Origin: CAYWLQ01 sp964458775
GTDB lineage: Bacteria > Myxococcota_A > Polyangia > JAAYKL01
Reading direction: 5' to 3'
Length of the DNA: 14,035 bases
Assembly: GCA_964458775.1 (NCBI GenBank)
Contig: CAYWLQ010000150.1
Coordinates: 1 to 14,035 of the forward strand
Shown here: piece by piece, positions 13,980 to 14,035 of the stretch
Position numbering within the stretch: the first letter of the stretch is position 1
Layout: every line of letters starts with the position of its first letter
Notes under the pieces: model-generated
The model's input: only the letters and a program-made list of their open reading frames with translations
What the model was told of the DNA's origin: nothing
Databases searched by the model: none
Position numbers and translations under genes: made by a program

Positions 13980-14035
13980 ACTGGAGTTTGGACATTTCAA
14001 AGTAAAAATGAAATAGTTTTTTGAGATCGATATTG

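Larger units (their letters stand above)
13427..14035. other. Gene-free, GC-rich repeat island to the end of the window
   Basis: About 600 bases contain no credible gene. Open frames on both strands run through the repeats and translate to low-complexity strings such as MGGMGIVGRSAWAA, without ribosome sites. From about 13500 to 13830 the sequence is distinctly richer in G and C than the rest of the window. It contains a tandem repeat, a diverged repeat pair and, near the end, two strong palindromes. No transposase, terminal inverted repeat pair or tRNA is visible. Confidence 0.75.

Overview
This window is a moderately AT-rich bacterial chromosome segment with compact genes, clear Shine-Dalgarno sites and mostly housekeeping or accessory metabolic content. 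I see no phage, plasmid, IS element, CRISPR array, tRNA or rRNA. The 10.4 kb up to the radical SAM gene looks chromosomal and ordinary. A lipoprotein with an Asp/Ser/Thr-rich spacer and a duplicated Cys-rich 'YARDPETNEC' module would fit the Deltaproteobacteria/Myxococcota/Bradymonadota assemblage, but that placement is an inference from protein style only.

Region 1 (3-2778, + strand) is an oxidative pentose phosphate operon: the 3' end of zwf (glucose-6-phosphate dehydrogenase), pgl (6-phosphogluconolactonase, overlapping zwf by ATGA) and gnd (6-phosphogluconate dehydrogenase). Together they carry glucose-6-phosphate to ribulose-5-phosphate and yield two NADPH. Region 2 (2824-6128) holds two glycosyltransferases facing each other, a GT-B type on + and a GT-A/family 2 type on -. 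The second lies downstream of mtnA (methylthioribose-1-phosphate isomerase) in a probable two-gene minus-strand unit.

Region 3 (6256-9924, + strand) holds a membrane-anchored protein with a TPR-like helical segment, a 55-base hairpin, a comM/yifB-type AAA+ ATPase and recA. ComM and RecA both act in homologous recombination during natural transformation, and the 63-base gap between them suggests cotranscription. Region 4 (10062-11270) holds a small coiled-coil protein with a phasin-like tail and a PflX-type radical SAM protein.

Region 5 (11271-14035) is the accessory-looking end. A strong extended -10 promoter drives a secreted lipoprotein whose two Cys-rich modules share an 80-base perfect nucleotide repeat inside otherwise diverged flanks. 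A DMT/EamA transporter follows, and then about 600 bases without a gene. That last stretch holds a GC-rich 32-base tandem repeat, a diverged dispersed repeat pair and strong palindromes.

I did not find a convincing new multi-gene system. The best leads are the lipoprotein with its homogenised repeat, the terminal GC-rich repeat island, and the comM-recA pairing with its upstream hairpin.
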